From: Alcaligenes endophyticus
GTDB taxonomy: Bacteria; Pseudomonadota; Gammaproteobacteria; Burkholderiales; Burkholderiaceae_B
NCBI RefSeq assembly: GCF_026344035.1
Contig: NZ_JAPKND010000004.1
Coordinates: 1 to 64,000 of the forward strand
DNA length: 64,000 nucleotides
Direction: 5' to 3'
Made by a program: the position numbers and the translations under genes. The stretch's first letter is position 1; every line of letters begins with the position of its first letter. Under the pieces are notes generated by a model that did not search any database, had not been told where the DNA came from, and saw only the letters and a program-made list of their open reading frames with translations. Positions 27,352 to 35,334 of the stretch are shown piece after piece.

Positions 27352-28086
27352 TCAAGATTGCATCAGGCTTGAATAAATAAGATAAAATTTTTGCCACCAA
27401 TGCTCTCCTGCTTGACCATGCAGCTTGACCAGAGAGCGACGCAGGCGCAATAAATTTTGTTGTATCAGTCTGGATGTTAGGGGAACTTGCTGAGCACGGT
27501 CAAAATCAATCAACCAAGCGGCCATCCCATCATCCAATAGAATATTGTAGGCGTTCAAGTCGGCATGCCAAACACCAAGCTGATGCATACGGGCAATCTC
27601 TATCGCCACGGGTTGTAAATACACATCACTCAAGTCACTGGCTAACGGTTTAGCACCGGGAATGCGTGCCGTTATTAATGCTGCCGTGTAACACAAGCCG
27701 TGGCGCCACCAGTAAGCACCAAGAACTTTAGGCACCGCCACATCCTGCTCATAAAGATACTCCATGATTTGAAACTCCCGCCACGAGCGAGTGCGCTCGG
27801 CCCCTGCCCAGAAGTAAAGACGATCAGTAACTTTAGCCATCAGACCGCCTCGGCGATAATGGCGCAGTACGACATCCCCAAATGAAGTAGTAATAAACCA
27901 AGCTGCTTGGCGCCCCCCCTGTCCCACTTTTTGCGCCTGCTCGCCATAAGTGAGCTCGTCAAAAATAGCTTGTATGCTCACTGGCTGAGCATTTGGCAAG
28001 CGATCTGCCAGCGTCTGATCCAGCAAAGCCCCCCCTTGAGGATAAGAGAACAATGAAACCTGGGCAGAGATTGTATTTTGAGTCAT
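27352..28086 (-). CDS. kdkA: 3-deoxy-D-manno-octulosonic acid (Kdo) kinase
   Basis: Predicted LPS inner-core kinase of the KdkA/WaaP-like fold that phosphorylates Kdo on lipid A using ATP at the cytoplasmic face. The kinase catalytic segment HADLNAYNILLDD (about residue 180) and the metal-binding IDFDRAQ fit KdkA. 244 residues from the ATG at 28086, which overlaps the permease stop as ATGA. Bacteria with one Kdo often phosphorylate it, so this gene suggests a mono-Kdo phosphate core, consistent with the LPS genes earlier in the window. Specificity is inferred from the motif spacing, not proven. Confidence 0.82.
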   Translation of the reverse strand: MTQNTISAQVSLFSYPQGGALLDQTLADRLPNAQPVSIQAIFDELTYGEQAQKVGQGGRQAAWFITTSFGDVVLRHYRRGGLMAKVTDRLYFWAGAERTRSWREFQIMEYLYEQDVAVPKVLGAYWWRHGLCYTAALITARIPGAKPLASDLSDVYLQPVAIEIARMHQLGVWHADLNAYNILLDDGMAAWLIDFDRAQQVPLTSRLIQQNLLRLRRSLVKLHGQAGEHWWQKFYLIYSSLMQS

Positions 28087-28865
28087 ACGCTTAATAGCAA
28101 TAAGGGCACCATCAATAACAACATACAGGCAAACGCCAAGCGCAAACGAGACTCGGAGCATGCAAAAGCCAAGCGCACACCATAGGGCACCAGAGCAATG
28201 CTACCCAACGCTAAAGGTATACCGACCAGCCAATCGGCTTGGCCATGCCAGCTATATGTACCTAAAGCCACGACAGTGCCCGGTATCACCATACTTAGCG
28301 CCAACGCCTGTGCCTGAGTTTGGCTATAGCCCATACGAGCCACCAAAACGGGAACAATCAACACAGAGCCGCCAACCCCAAACACACCACCAAACGTGCC
28401 AGCCAAGGCGCCTAACGCTAAGTAACGGTAACGAGTGTAGACTGTGGCCTTAACAGAAGCATCAAGCCGCGGAACGGAAAGGCGATGCCTTAAAACGTAG
28501 CTTTGATAGAAATAATACAGCGACATTCCCACGACAAAAACAGCATAAATCATGCGTAACAAACCCGCATCCATCGCTAATGCCAAGCGGGCTCCCAGCC
28601 AAGTAAATGCCACGGTGCTTAGCGCGCCCGATAATGCAGCACGCTTATCTATTTTTGAGCGTCGATTGTAATGGCGCACAGAAAGCAAAATCGCTGGCAA
28701 CACCATTATTAACGCGGTGCCTTGTGCCAGCGCTTGATCCATCCCAAGTAACAAGCCCAGTAAAGGGATCGCAATCAAGCCTCCCCCTATACCAAGCAAA
28801 CCACCTGTAAATCCTATCAGGGCACCTGCCGACAAGCACACGGGAACCAATATATACCAGTTCAA
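28083..28865 (-). CDS. TSUP (TauE/SafE) family permease
   Basis: 260-residue membrane protein with about eight spans. The N-terminal GFTGGLLGIGGGLIAIPLL and the repeat TFGGVFGVGGSVLIVPVL (about 155-172) are the paired TSUP signatures. Family members move sulfite, sulfoacetate, taurine breakdown products or other anions; the substrate here is unknown. It starts three bases after radA and overlaps the Kdo kinase gene. Confidence 0.88.
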   Translation of the reverse strand: MNWYILVPVCLSAGALIGFTGGLLGIGGGLIAIPLLGLLLGMDQALAQGTALIMVLPAILLSVRHYNRRSKIDKRAALSGALSTVAFTWLGARLALAMDAGLLRMIYAVFVVGMSLYYFYQSYVLRHRLSVPRLDASVKATVYTRYRYLALGALAGTFGGVFGVGGSVLIVPVLVARMGYSQTQAQALALSMVIPGTVVALGTYSWHGQADWLVGIPLALGSIALVPYGVRLAFACSESRLRLAFACMLLLMVPLLLLSV

Positions 28866-28868
28866 TCG

Positions 28869-30248
28869 CTATGCATCCCGCAGTCGCGCTAAGGCTTGCT
28901 CTACCCGTTCAACTGGCCAAATCTCTAAGCCCTCTATTTCTTGTCGAGGAGCATTAGCTTTCGGAATCAAAGCCTTGGTAAACCCCAATTTAGCCGCCTC
29001 TCGCAAGCGCTCCTGACCTCTGGGGGCCGGCCGTATTTCGCCAGCCAAACCCACCTCGCCAAACACTACCAAGCCTTTGGGTAGAGGTTTGTTATTGAGC
29101 GAGGACTGTATCGCCAGTAAAACGGCCAAATCAGCAGCTGGTTCACTGATTTTCACACCTCCTACGGCGTTCACAAATACATCTTGATCGTACGTAATAA
29201 CGCCGGCATGTCTATGCATCACCGCCAACAACATCGCTAGTCGGCTGCTTTCTAACCCCAAGGTCAAACGCCTAGGATTAGGCACATGCGCCGTGTCTAC
29301 CAAAGCTTGTATCTCTACCAGCAAAGGACGCGTGCCTTCTTGAGTCGCCATGACACAAGAGCCGGGTACATCTTGCTGATGCTGCGACAAAAACAAAGCC
29401 GAAGGGTTACCTACCCCGCGCAACCCTTTTTCAGTCATGGCAAAGACGCCCAGCTCATTGACCGCGCCAAAGCGATTTTTAAAAGCTCGTACCAGTCTGA
29501 ATGAGGAGTGTGTATCACCTTCAAAATACAACACGGTATCTACTATATGCTCTAACACTCTAGGGCCAGCCAAGCTCCCATCTTTGGTAACATGACCTAT
29601 AAAAATCATCGAAATGCCGCTTTGCTTTGCCAGCCTCGTCAACTGCGCAGCACACTCACGCACTTGGGAAACAGAACCTGGTGCCGCGGAGAGCTGATCT
29701 GAATATAAGGTTTGAATGGAGTCAATGACCACCACTTGTGGCTTATGCGTTTGTAAGGCTGCTGAAATAGACTCCAAACGTATTTCAGCTAGTAAATCTA
29801 CCCCTACTACAGGCACTCCCAGCCGCCGCGCACGTAAAGCCACCTGCTCAGCAGACTCTTCACCAGTGACATAAAGCACCGCTGTTCCTTGACTCGCTAA
29901 CGAGGACACAGCCTGGAGCAATAAGGTGGACTTGCCTACGCCGGGGTCTCCTCCGATAAGGATAACCCCTCCGTGCACCAAGCCTCCACCAAGTACACGA
30001 TCAAACTCACCAATACCACAAGGTTGACGCGACTGCTCGCGTGCCTGCACCTCAGCAAGGCTTTGTACAGGACTGGAGCCCGCAAGAGAGGCAAATCGAT
30101 GCGCATCCTCTCCGGCAGCCTGCTGCACCTCTTGCAAACTATTCCAAGCATCACAATGAGGACACTTTCCGGCCCATTTGGGACTTTCTCCACCGCACTC
30201 CTGACACACATACGCGGTACGAACTTTAGACGTTTTTCTGGTAGCCAT
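28869..30248 (-). CDS. radA: DNA repair protein RadA
   Basis: RecA-like ATPase that drives branch migration in recombination. 459 residues: N-terminal C4 zinc finger (YVCQECGGESPKWAGKCPHC), Walker A GGDPGVGKST (about 98), Walker B VVVIDSIQ, the RadA-specific KNRFG motif, and the C-terminal Lon-protease-like domain (PLPKGLVVFGEVGLAGEIRP). Transcribed with alr and the SDR gene, 8 bases after the latter. Confidence 0.96.
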   Translation of the reverse strand: MATRKTSKVRTAYVCQECGGESPKWAGKCPHCDAWNSLQEVQQAAGEDAHRFASLAGSSPVQSLAEVQAREQSRQPCGIGEFDRVLGGGLVHGGVILIGGDPGVGKSTLLLQAVSSLASQGTAVLYVTGEESAEQVALRARRLGVPVVGVDLLAEIRLESISAALQTHKPQVVVIDSIQTLYSDQLSAAPGSVSQVRECAAQLTRLAKQSGISMIFIGHVTKDGSLAGPRVLEHIVDTVLYFEGDTHSSFRLVRAFKNRFGAVNELGVFAMTEKGLRGVGNPSALFLSQHQQDVPGSCVMATQEGTRPLLVEIQALVDTAHVPNPRRLTLGLESSRLAMLLAVMHRHAGVITYDQDVFVNAVGGVKISEPAADLAVLLAIQSSLNNKPLPKGLVVFGEVGLAGEIRPAPRGQERLREAAKLGFTKALIPKANAPRQEIEGLEIWPVERVEQALARLRDA

Positions 30249-30256
30249 GTAGTTAT

Positions 30257-30973
30257 TTAACGCCCTCCTAGTGTGCCACCGCCATCCACGCCGATATCCT
30301 GTCCAGTAATGTAAGCGGCCTCGTCACTCAATAAGAAGGTGACCAAGGCGGCGACATCGGCAGGCTGTCCAACGCGTCCGAGTGGAATGCCTGCCAAAAT
30401 TTGTTGCTCTGACTCACTGCCTATGGCGTGCTCTGTGCGAAATGCTTCTGTTTCGATAGGACCGGGTGACACCGCATTCACGGTAATACCATAAGGTGCT
30501 AACTCTAGGGCCCAAGTCCGCGTGCATCCCAACAATGCACTTTTGGCTGCGGTATAACTGGTGCAATTGACCGCACCATGCGTGGCGCGGCTGCATATAT
30601 TGATGATACGCCCTTCTTTACGAGCTTTCATGGACGCGACAAAAGCCTGCGTAACTTGCACTGCCACACGCACGTTCAAGTCAAAAGACTGATACAAGGC
30701 AGCCAGGTCCACCTGACCGAGTGACTCGGGTGCGCTCATGCCGACATTATGCACCAGAGCATCCACGGGGTATTTTTCCCGAATGACGCGCAACACTTCT
30801 TCTGTTTCGCCCGCATTGCTTAAGTCACAGGCGTATAAATACCCTGGAAAATCGATATTGTCGGTGTGGCGTGCCAAACCGACAACATGTGCCCCCAAGT
30901 CAGCAAGACGTTGACTGATCGCCCAACCTATTCCCTTGGTAGCCCCAGTAACCAATACACATTTATTTTTCAT
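30257..30973 (-). CDS. Short-chain dehydrogenase/reductase (FabG-like)
   Basis: Classical SDR of 238 residues, probably NAD(P)H-dependent. TGATKGIG is the cofactor loop (about 10-17), NVGM replaces the usual NAG, and the catalytic Ser/Tyr/Lys are seen in NICSRA and YTAAKSA; GPIETEAF and ITGQDIGVDGG follow. The start at 30973 gives MKNKCVLVTGATKG; AAGGTG overlapping the alr stop is the likely ribosome site. The substrate is unknown: it could be a 3-oxoacyl thioester reductase, but the lack of fab neighbours leaves this open. Confidence 0.85.
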   Translation of the reverse strand: MKNKCVLVTGATKGIGWAISQRLADLGAHVVGLARHTDNIDFPGYLYACDLSNAGETEEVLRVIREKYPVDALVHNVGMSAPESLGQVDLAALYQSFDLNVRVAVQVTQAFVASMKARKEGRIINICSRATHGAVNCTSYTAAKSALLGCTRTWALELAPYGITVNAVSPGPIETEAFRTEHAIGSESEQQILAGIPLGRVGQPADVAALVTFLLSDEAAYITGQDIGVDGGGTLGGR

Positions 30974-30981
30974 GAGCAAGT

Positions 30982-32121
30982 TTACACCTTCAAGTCCTGA
31001 ATATGACGAGGAACTCGCGGCGCAACTGCACACATTAACTCATAGCCTAAAGTTCCGGAATGTGCAGCCACTTCATCTATGCTAGGGCCATTTTCGCCCC
31101 ATAGCACAGCCCGACTTCCTACCCCGGCGGCTGGCACAGGCGTTAAATCAACCATTAACATATCCATGGATACACGCCCTAACAAGCGTGTTCTGATGCC
31201 ATTGACATAAATAGGTGTGCCCGAGGGAGCATGACGTGGATAACCGTCGGCGTAGCCACAAGCAACAACACCAATGCGTAGGGGCTTATCGGCAACAAAG
31301 GTATAGCCGTAACCAATACCTTGTCCGGCCTCTACACCCCGCACGCTAATAATATCGGCGGCTAAAGTCATGGAAGGCAGCAAACCAAAATCAGTCGCCG
31401 GAATATGGGCGAAAGGTGAGCTACCGTACAAACATATACCAGGGCGTACCCACTGCTCTGCAGCAGCAGGCATATGAGCCCCTAAATCTGGACTTAAGGT
31501 TGCAGCGGAGTTACACAAACTAATTGGCCCGGGCAACTCAGCAGTCACCGCGATAAAACAATGAATCTGCTCAATGGTGGTGTGGACATCATCATCTGCC
31601 CGTGCAAAGTGTGCCATTTTCCCAATACTGGCCACTTTCCCTGCAGCCTGCAAACTTTGTGCTTGGCGAAAGGCTAACGGGTAATCAGGCACACTAAAGC
31701 CAAGACGATTCATCCCCGTGTTTAACTTTAACCAAATGCGTATTGGTACAGTCCCACCCCAACGCTCTAGCATATGTAATTGCTCAAACGTATGCACCAC
31801 CACCGTTAGGTCATGGCGTGCAACAATCTCGAGATCGCTGGGTTCAAAAAAGCCCTCAAGCAACATAATGGGATGTTTCCATCCCAGCTCTCGGCACAGT
31901 ACGGCCTCGGCTACATCTAGCATCGCCAAACCATCTGCTTGCTCAAAGGCGCGCACGGCTTGTGCTATACCATGCCCATAGGCATTGGCTTTAATGACCG
32001 CCCAAACACGCGGTCGAGCCTGTCCAGTCAGAGCAGTAGCGCTGTTGAGCGACTGAATAACAGTGTGTAAATTGTGTTCAAGTGCTGGCAGACTGATGGT
32101 CGCCAAAATCGGACGTGGCAT
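30982..32121 (-). CDS. alr: Alanine racemase
   Basis: Pyridoxal-phosphate enzyme making D-alanine for peptidoglycan. 379 residues. The PLP Lys is residue 44 in AVIKANAYGHG; the second catalytic Tyr is expected in the C-terminal beta domain near IGYGYTF. The ATG at 32121 gives the usual N-terminus. It heads a five-gene leftward unit (alr, SDR, radA, TSUP, Kdo kinase) and is divergent from hpnC. Confidence 0.95.
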   Translation of the reverse strand: MPRPILATISLPALEHNLHTVIQSLNSATALTGQARPRVWAVIKANAYGHGIAQAVRAFEQADGLAMLDVAEAVLCRELGWKHPIMLLEGFFEPSDLEIVARHDLTVVVHTFEQLHMLERWGGTVPIRIWLKLNTGMNRLGFSVPDYPLAFRQAQSLQAAGKVASIGKMAHFARADDDVHTTIEQIHCFIAVTAELPGPISLCNSAATLSPDLGAHMPAAAEQWVRPGICLYGSSPFAHIPATDFGLLPSMTLAADIISVRGVEAGQGIGYGYTFVADKPLRIGVVACGYADGYPRHAPSGTPIYVNGIRTRLLGRVSMDMLMVDLTPVPAAGVGSRAVLWGENGPSIDEVAAHSGTLGYELMCAVAPRVPRHIQDLKV

Positions 32122-32184
32122 GAATCTCCCCTACGGAATATGAAAGTCTAAACCGAACTACACAGAAGGGAAAGTACAGAGAGA

Positions 32185-32213
32185 TTACGCGAAGCGTCAC
32201 ACTACCTTATACT
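32185..32213 (+). promoter_or_regulatory. Possible hpnC promoter with very short leader
   Basis: TATACT at 32208-32213 is a good -10; the 17-base-upstream hexamer TTACGC (32185-32190) is a poor -35 (2 of 6). Transcription would start about 32220, one or two bases before the hpnC ATG, and no ribosome site is visible, so the mRNA may be nearly leaderless. Confidence 0.3.
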
Positions 32214-32221
32214 TGCGTTCT

Positions 32222-33079
32222 ATGTCAGTCGATCATTATGAAAACTTCCCCGTTGCCTCCGTACTTTTACCACGGCGCCTACGCACTCCGGTAGCAAATA
32301 TATATAGATTTGCTCGTACTGCCGATGATATTGCTGACGAAGGTGATCATCCTGCACAAGAGCGCTTGCGATTACTACAAGAGTACGAGGGCAGGCTGCA
32401 AGACATACAACACGGCTTGCCGATTGTCTTAGGCAGCCCACACTACGAGGTCTTTGCGCCCCTGGCACACGTCATCCAAGCGCACTCTTTGCCACTTACC
32501 CCTTTTCACGACTTATTGTCTGCCTTTCAGCAGGATGTGACTGTACAACGCTATGCCGACATAGGTGGTTTACTTAATTATTGTCAGCGCTCCGCCAATC
32601 CAGTGGGTAGAATTTTGCTGCACTTGTATGAGCACTATGACGACGAACTGTTGAGTATGTCGGATGCTGTCTGTACAGGCCTACAACTTACTAACTTTTG
32701 GCAAGATATCGCCATAGATTGGCAAAAGCATCGTGTTTACATTCCACAAAACCTGCTTCACGAGCATGGACTCACGGAAGAGTACATAGCGAACCGCTGC
32801 CTACTTATACGTCAACCCGACGCTGACCAAGAATGGTCAGCGCTTATGGCTAAGCTAGTCGAAGACGCACGACAACGGTTAAAATCGGGCCTACCCTTGC
32901 ACCAAGCCTTGCCGGGACGCATTGGCCTAGAGCTAAAGCTGATTGTACTTGGAGGCTTGCGGATACTAGAGCGCTTAGACCAACTTTCCTATGACGTCTT
33001 TGCTCAACGTCCTACACTAGGGAAAAGCGACTGGTTACGTCTACTGTGGCGTAGCACCCGCTCCACTCCCTCTATTTAA
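32222..33079 (+). CDS. hpnC: Hydroxysqualene synthesis protein HpnC
   Basis: In the three-enzyme HpnCDE route, HpnD joins two farnesyl diphosphates to presqualene diphosphate, HpnC converts this to hydroxysqualene and HpnE reduces it to squalene. HpnC belongs to the squalene/phytoene synthase family; 285 residues. Both Asp-rich motifs are present: TADDIADEGD (about 35) and NFWQDIAIDWQKHRVYIP (about 160). I use the ATG at 32222 (MSVDHYENFPVAS), the typical HpnC beginning, over a TTG nine bases earlier. The next two genes complete the pathway. Confidence 0.93.
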   Translation: MSVDHYENFPVASVLLPRRLRTPVANIYRFARTADDIADEGDHPAQERLRLLQEYEGRLQDIQHGLPIVLGSPHYEVFAPLAHVIQAHSLPLTPFHDLLSAFQQDVTVQRYADIGGLLNYCQRSANPVGRILLHLYEHYDDELLSMSDAVCTGLQLTNFWQDIAIDWQKHRVYIPQNLLHEHGLTEEYIANRCLLIRQPDADQEWSALMAKLVEDARQRLKSGLPLHQALPGRIGLELKLIVLGGLRILERLDQLSYDVFAQRPTLGKSDWLRLLWRSTRSTPSI

Positions 33080-33099
33080 CCTGGCTACCTTTCCTAATC

Positions 33100-33963
33100 A
33101 TGAGTCCCGACGAATATTGTCAGAACAAAGCTGCCCGTAGTGGTTCCAGCTTTTACTATGCCTTTTTATTTCTGCCCCCTGAGCGCCGTAAGGCTATTAC
33201 TGCCCTCTACGCGTTTTGTCGCGAAGTGGATGATGTCGTGGACGAGGTTAGTGAAGAGTCTGTCGCACGCATGAAACTAGTCTGGTGGCGCACTCAAGTC
33301 GATCAGCTTTTCCAAGGCCATGCCCAACACCCGGTCATGCAAGCATTAATGCCCCATATCCATACCTATGACTTAAAAGCCGAGCATATGCTGGCCGTCA
33401 TCGATGGTATGGAGATGGACCTGGAAAAGGCCCGCTATGAAACGTGGGATGAACTTAAAAACTACAGTTGGCATGTGGCCAGCGTGGTCGGACTCATGTC
33501 CGCCCGTATTTTTGGACAAACACAACCACAAACCAGCGATTACGCCGAAAAACTAGGCTTAGCCTTTCAGCTCACTAACATCATCCGCGACGTGGGTGAT
33601 GATGCCCGCCGCGGCCGCATTTACCTACCTCAAGAAGATCTAGAGCGTTTTAAAATTCGCAATACAGAAATCCTGGATCATCAGCACTCAGAGCGTTTTG
33701 AGGCCTTAATGCAGTTTCAAACTGAGCGAGCAAAGCGCTTATACCAAGAGGCATTACAGGCCTTACCAGAGGCTGATCGACGAGCACAACGGCCAGGTTT
33801 ACTCATGGCCGCCATCTACCATGCTCTATTAAATGAAATTGCCCATGATCGCTGGCATGTTCTAGAACAGCGTATCGCATTGACACCGATCCGCAAGCTT
33901 TGGTTGGCGTGGAAAACATGGGTACGCGGTGGACGCAACTTAACGCAACAGTTCAAGCTATGA
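33100..33963 (+). CDS. hpnD: Presqualene diphosphate synthase HpnD
   Basis: Condenses two farnesyl diphosphates to presqualene diphosphate. 287 residues with FCREVDDVVDE (first Asp-rich motif, about residue 46) and NIIRDVGDDARRGRIYLP (second, about 163). Begins SPDEYCQNKAARSGSSFYYAFLFLP, which is characteristic of HpnD rather than CrtB. It lies 20 bases after hpnC with no obvious ribosome site and overlaps hpnE by ATGA. Confidence 0.94.
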   Translation: MSPDEYCQNKAARSGSSFYYAFLFLPPERRKAITALYAFCREVDDVVDEVSEESVARMKLVWWRTQVDQLFQGHAQHPVMQALMPHIHTYDLKAEHMLAVIDGMEMDLEKARYETWDELKNYSWHVASVVGLMSARIFGQTQPQTSDYAEKLGLAFQLTNIIRDVGDDARRGRIYLPQEDLERFKIRNTEILDHQHSERFEALMQFQTERAKRLYQEALQALPEADRRAQRPGLLMAAIYHALLNEIAHDRWHVLEQRIALTPIRKLWLAWKTWVRGGRNLTQQFKL

Positions 33964-35297
33964 AAGTGGCCGTGGTCGGGGCAGGATGGGCAGGAGCGGC
34001 CGCTGCCTACCGACTGCAACAAGCAGGACACCAGGTCACCGTATTTGAGGCCTCCAGGCATGTGGGGGGGCGAGCGCGCAGCAACTATAGCCCCAAACTA
34101 AACCTTACCGTGGATAACGGGCAACACATCTTGCTAGGGGCCTACTCAGCGATCTTAACGCTCATGCAGTCACTCGGGCTGGACCTTAGCCAACGATTGC
34201 TGCGTGACGACTTAAGCATACGTTGCGCTGATCACTCACTTGTTTTACGCACTGCAGCGCTTCCCGCCCCTTGGCATTTACTCTGGGGGGTGCTGAATGC
34301 CCAAGGCCTAACGCTTAGAGAAAAATGGCAGCTCTTACGTATCTGTACACAATTACGGTATCAACAGTGGCAGGTGCCTGTAGGACAAACAGTTCAGCAA
34401 TGGCTCCGACAAGGCAAACAAAGTGATCGTCTGGTGCGTATTTTTTGGCAACCACTATGCGTCGCTGCCATGAACACACCGATAGATATTGCGTGCGCGC
34501 AATTATTCGCCCATGTGCTACGCGATAGCCTCGGCGCTACGCGACAAGCCAGTCAAAGCCTGATTCCTTTATGCGGTCTTAGTGAACTCTGGTGCCAGCA
34601 TGCATTAGCCCAGACAGATTTACGTCTTGGTACGAGAGTAAACACCATTAAGCAAGAGACCAACGGCACCTATCTACTCAATGAGGACACCTATCACGCG
34701 GTGATTGCGTGTGCTCAAGCGCCTCACACGGCCAGTCTTCTCCAAGATCTGCCCCCTGCCCTAGGAAGCGTAGAGTTACTGCAAAGCATGCAAGCCATGC
34801 AACATATCCCAATTGCCACGGTGTACCTAGAGTTAGAGGCCCCTTGGTGCTTACCGCACCCTATGTGGCTGCTCCAAGAGGACCCACAGGGCCTAGCCGC
34901 AGGACAATGGCTATTTGATCATTCATGCTTGCATCCTGAGTCCACCTTGCTCGCAGTGGTGATCAGTGACGCAGGACGCTTACAGCATACCGCTAAAGAC
35001 ACCATTATTGATGCCGTCATCGCTCAGATAGCAACACAAACGGCGCAATGGGCTCCCCCTATGCCTAGCGTGCGCGGAAGTGAGTTGATCATGGAAAAAC
35101 GGGCAAGCTTTGCCGCTACTCCCGGACTTCAACGTCCTGACAACCGCAGCCCTTGGCCTGGCCTGTACCTAGCTGGCGATTGGACAGACACAGGCTATCC
35201 CGGAGTATTAGAAGGCGCGGTTCGCAGTGGCCTGCGAGCAGCTGATTTATGCTTGCAAGACTATAAAAAAGAGACGTGCCCAGTTACCCACTGTTAA
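33960..35297 (+). CDS. hpnE: Hydroxysqualene dehydroxylase HpnE
   Basis: FAD-dependent amine-oxidase-fold enzyme that reduces hydroxysqualene to squalene. From the ATG at 33960, which overlaps the hpnD stop, the protein has 445 residues and starts directly with the dinucleotide-binding VAVVGAGWAGAAAAYRL; the C-terminal FAD motif YLAGDWTDTGYPGVLEGAV is near residue 400. The 60 bases of upstream open frame lie inside hpnD and are not used. Squalene is normally cyclised to hopanoids by squalene-hopene cyclase, which is not in this window. Confidence 0.93.
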   Translation: MKVAVVGAGWAGAAAAYRLQQAGHQVTVFEASRHVGGRARSNYSPKLNLTVDNGQHILLGAYSAILTLMQSLGLDLSQRLLRDDLSIRCADHSLVLRTAALPAPWHLLWGVLNAQGLTLREKWQLLRICTQLRYQQWQVPVGQTVQQWLRQGKQSDRLVRIFWQPLCVAAMNTPIDIACAQLFAHVLRDSLGATRQASQSLIPLCGLSELWCQHALAQTDLRLGTRVNTIKQETNGTYLLNEDTYHAVIACAQAPHTASLLQDLPPALGSVELLQSMQAMQHIPIATVYLELEAPWCLPHPMWLLQEDPQGLAAGQWLFDHSCLHPESTLLAVVISDAGRLQHTAKDTIIDAVIAQIATQTAQWAPPMPSVRGSELIMEKRASFAATPGLQRPDNRSPWPGLYLAGDWTDTGYPGVLEGAVRSGLRAADLCLQDYKKETCPVTHC

Positions 35298-35329
35298 GCC
35301 AATGAATAACTGAACACAAGCGGCTTAAC
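35293..35329. terminator. Possible hairpin between convergent hpnE and thrC
   Basis: GTTAAGCC (35293-35300) pairs perfectly with GGCTTAAC (35322-35329) over a 21-base loop; the left arm includes the hpnE stop region. There is no strong T-run on either side, so its strength as a terminator is doubtful. Confidence 0.35.
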
Positions 35330-35334
35330 TCGCT

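Noticed and set aside
32222-35297. Carotenoid genes (crtB and a desaturase)
   Set aside because: The order HpnC, HpnD, HpnE and the N-terminal wording of each favour squalene synthesis over phytoene synthesis; no other carotenoid gene is nearby.
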